Part shown: in pieces, positions 5,647-6,498 of the stretch
Position numbering within the stretch: the stretch's first letter is position 1
Layout of the letters: each line of letters opens with the position of its first letter
Source: Dehalococcoidia bacterium
GTDB lineage: Bacteria; Chloroflexota; Dehalococcoidia; JACVQG01; JAHKAY01
Reading direction: 5' to 3'
Length of the DNA: 6,498 nucleotides
Assembly: GCA_030744635.1 (NCBI GenBank)
Contig: JASLQE010000050.1
Span: forward strand, 1 to 6,498
Position numbers and translations under genes: made by a program
Notes under the pieces: model-generated
What the model was told of the DNA's origin: nothing
What the model saw: only the letters and a program-made list of their open reading frames with translations
Database searches by the model: none

Positions 5647-6054
5647 CTATGCGCGTATAAATCTGACCAGCGATATCTCCTCCGTAACATCGTCAAAGAC
5701 CGCTTCCACCGGCATGTCACAGGAGATGTCTTCGTTCGCGGTGCCGACGATGTTGGAGACTATTTTAGGCCCTTCCTCTAACTCTACCACGGCCACATTG
5801 TAGGGCAGGTCGTCCCTGAAGGCGGGGAAGTAGAGGTAGTGGAAGACAACCCAGGACCATACTTTGCCTTTCCCCGAGGCCCGCGTCCATTCATAAGAGC
5901 CGGAAAGGCACCGGGGACAGGTGGCATATGGTGGATACCAGATATACCCGCAGCCGTTGCACCTCTGGAGCATAAGCTCATGCCGTCTGGCGGCCTCCCA
6001 GAAAGGGCGGGACAACCTGGTGATTCTGGGCAGCGGCTTTTTAAATTCAGTCAC
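5647..6054 (-). CDS. Zn-ribbon/OB-fold acyl-CoA-associated protein (DUF35 type)
   Basis: A 135-residue protein of full family length. Residues 15-30 form the usual N-terminal helix (SRPFWEAARRHELMLQRC). A rubredoxin-like zinc ribbon follows with C32-x2-C35 and C46-x2-C49 (CNGCG and CPRC), then an OB fold (about 56-130: GKVWSWVVFHY, YNVAVVELEEGPKIVSNIVG, MPVEAVFDD) and the typical short C-terminus (VRFIRA). Proteins of this family pair with SCP2/lipid-transfer-type thiolases or act with acyl-CoA hydratases and aldolases, helping to bind CoA and assemble the active complex in the cytosol. The start is GTG 6054, set by an excellent AGGAGGT ribosome binding site (6063-6069) eight bases away, inside the end of the thiolase gene. 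The stop is TAG. The gap to the thiolase stop is only six bases, so translation is probably coupled. All four zinc ligands are intact. Confidence 0.9.
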   Translation of the reverse strand: MTEFKKPLPRITRLSRPFWEAARRHELMLQRCNGCGYIWYPPYATCPRCLSGSYEWTRASGKGKVWSWVVFHYLYFPAFRDDLPYNVAVVELEEGPKIVSNIVGTANEDISCDMPVEAVFDDVTEEISLVRFIRA

Positions 6055-6060
6055 GGGGGT

Positions 6061-6498
6061 CTACCTCCTGTAGATGTGGCCGGTGATGATATCAGGTATG
6101 ATGGCATACTGGATGGTGCGGCAGTCTTTGATCTGACGCTCCCCGCACTCGCCGCGCAGCTGTCGGACCGCCTCCACCTGGAACGCCCAGCCCTGCATAT
6201 AGCTCTCCGATAGATGGCCGCCGTTGGGATTAACGGGCAGCTCGCCCCCTATGGAGATGCGTCCCCCCTGGACGAAGTCCAGCCCCTCCCCCACCGGGCA
6301 AAACCCGAAGCCCTCCAGGCAGAAGACTATGGCGGGCGAGAAGTGGTCGTATATCATAAAGCAGTCCACATCCTGGCGCGTGATATCCGCCGCCGGATAC
6401 AGTCGCTGGGACACCGAGCCCATAGCGGCATAGGCGAAATCATCGCTGACATACTGGGTACGGGCAATAGATGTGCAGTTAGCCATGGCGGAGATGTA
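6061..6498 (-). CDS. Thiolase, lipid-transfer (SCP2) type, C-terminal part; 5' partial
   Basis: The frame runs off the right edge (codons TAC ATC TCC GCC precede the internal ATG at 6486), so only the last 145 or so codons are present and the true start lies outside. What remains is the thiolase C-terminal domain: IYDHFSP at 45-51 (matching the HD.F motif of lipid-transfer thiolases), EGFGFCPVGEGLDFV (58-72), the loop NPNGGHLSES at 86-95 carrying H91, and VEAVRQLRG (104-112). The end, ITGHIYRR, is normal for this subgroup. The nucleophilic cysteine would be upstream and cannot be checked. Such proteins cleave or form C-C bonds on acyl-CoA, for example in steroid side-chain, branched-chain or aromatic metabolism, and commonly need a DUF35-type partner, which is the next gene here. 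The stop is TAG at 6061-6063. Confidence 0.88.
   Translation of the reverse strand, partial: YISAMANCTSIARTQYVSDDFAYAAMGSVSQRLYPAADITRQDVDCFMIYDHFSPAIVFCLEGFGFCPVGEGLDFVQGGRISIGGELPVNPNGGHLSESYMQGWAFQVEAVRQLRGECGERQIKDCRTIQYAIIPDIITGHIYRR
6063..6069 (-). promoter_or_regulatory. Ribosome binding site AGGAGGT deciding a GTG start
   Basis: A consensus Shine-Dalgarno sequence on the minus strand overlaps the thiolase stop region and lies eight bases before GTG 6054. It fixes the start of the DUF35-type gene at that non-ATG codon and indicates translational coupling. Confidence 0.8.

Overview
The window is GC-rich bacterial DNA, probably from an uncultured anaerobic or subsurface lineage. The gene set fits Chloroflexota (Dehalococcoidia-like) or Desulfobacterota-like genomes: a cysteine-rich CCG-domain Fe-S protein, a lipid-transfer-type thiolase paired with a Zn-ribbon/OB-fold (DUF35-type) partner, an extended SDR epimerase and an MFS exporter. 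The taxonomic guess comes from gene content and recalled protein style only and is weak.

Layout, left to right. Positions 1-748 (+): the C-terminal part of a CCG-domain Fe-S protein, interrupted by an in-frame TAG at 278-280. Positions 854-2056 (-): an MFS transporter whose 5' end abuts a remnant of an IS1595/ISXO2-type transposase (+, about 2070-2298). Positions 2240-2944 (-): an unusual membrane protein with two transmembrane segments, nine Gly-X-Y collagen-like triplets and a helical tail. It is split by an in-frame TGA at 2492-2494, and the start is unclear next to a G6 run. A perfect 8-bp inverted repeat lies at its 5' end (2946-2964). Positions 3079-4008 (-): an intact NAD-dependent epimerase/dehydratase, preceded by an uncharacterised 229-residue alpha/beta protein (4035-4724, -) in an apparent two-gene operon. 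Positions 4725-5646 hold no intact gene. They contain a frameshifted and internally deleted small-protein pseudogene (5106-5425, -), a start-less open frame (4863-5105, -) and a terminator-like hairpin (5497-5512). Positions 5647-6054 and 6061 to the right edge (-): the DUF35-type protein and the 3' part of the thiolase, six bases apart and surely co-transcribed.

The thiolase/DUF35 pair probably acts on acyl-CoA substrates (degradation or Claisen-type chemistry of lipids, steroids or aromatics). The Fe-S protein would be an electron-transfer partner of the HdrD/GlpC type. The epimerase works on a nucleotide sugar or a similar substrate. I see no intact defence system, CRISPR array, RNA gene or complete mobile element. 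The most notable feature is the repeated pattern of single lesions (TAG, TGA, frameshifts, internal deletion, transposase stub) in several genes beside intact ones. This suggests either a decaying accessory region or assembly errors. TAG and TGA both end neighbouring intact genes at sensible positions, so general stop-codon reassignment is unlikely.
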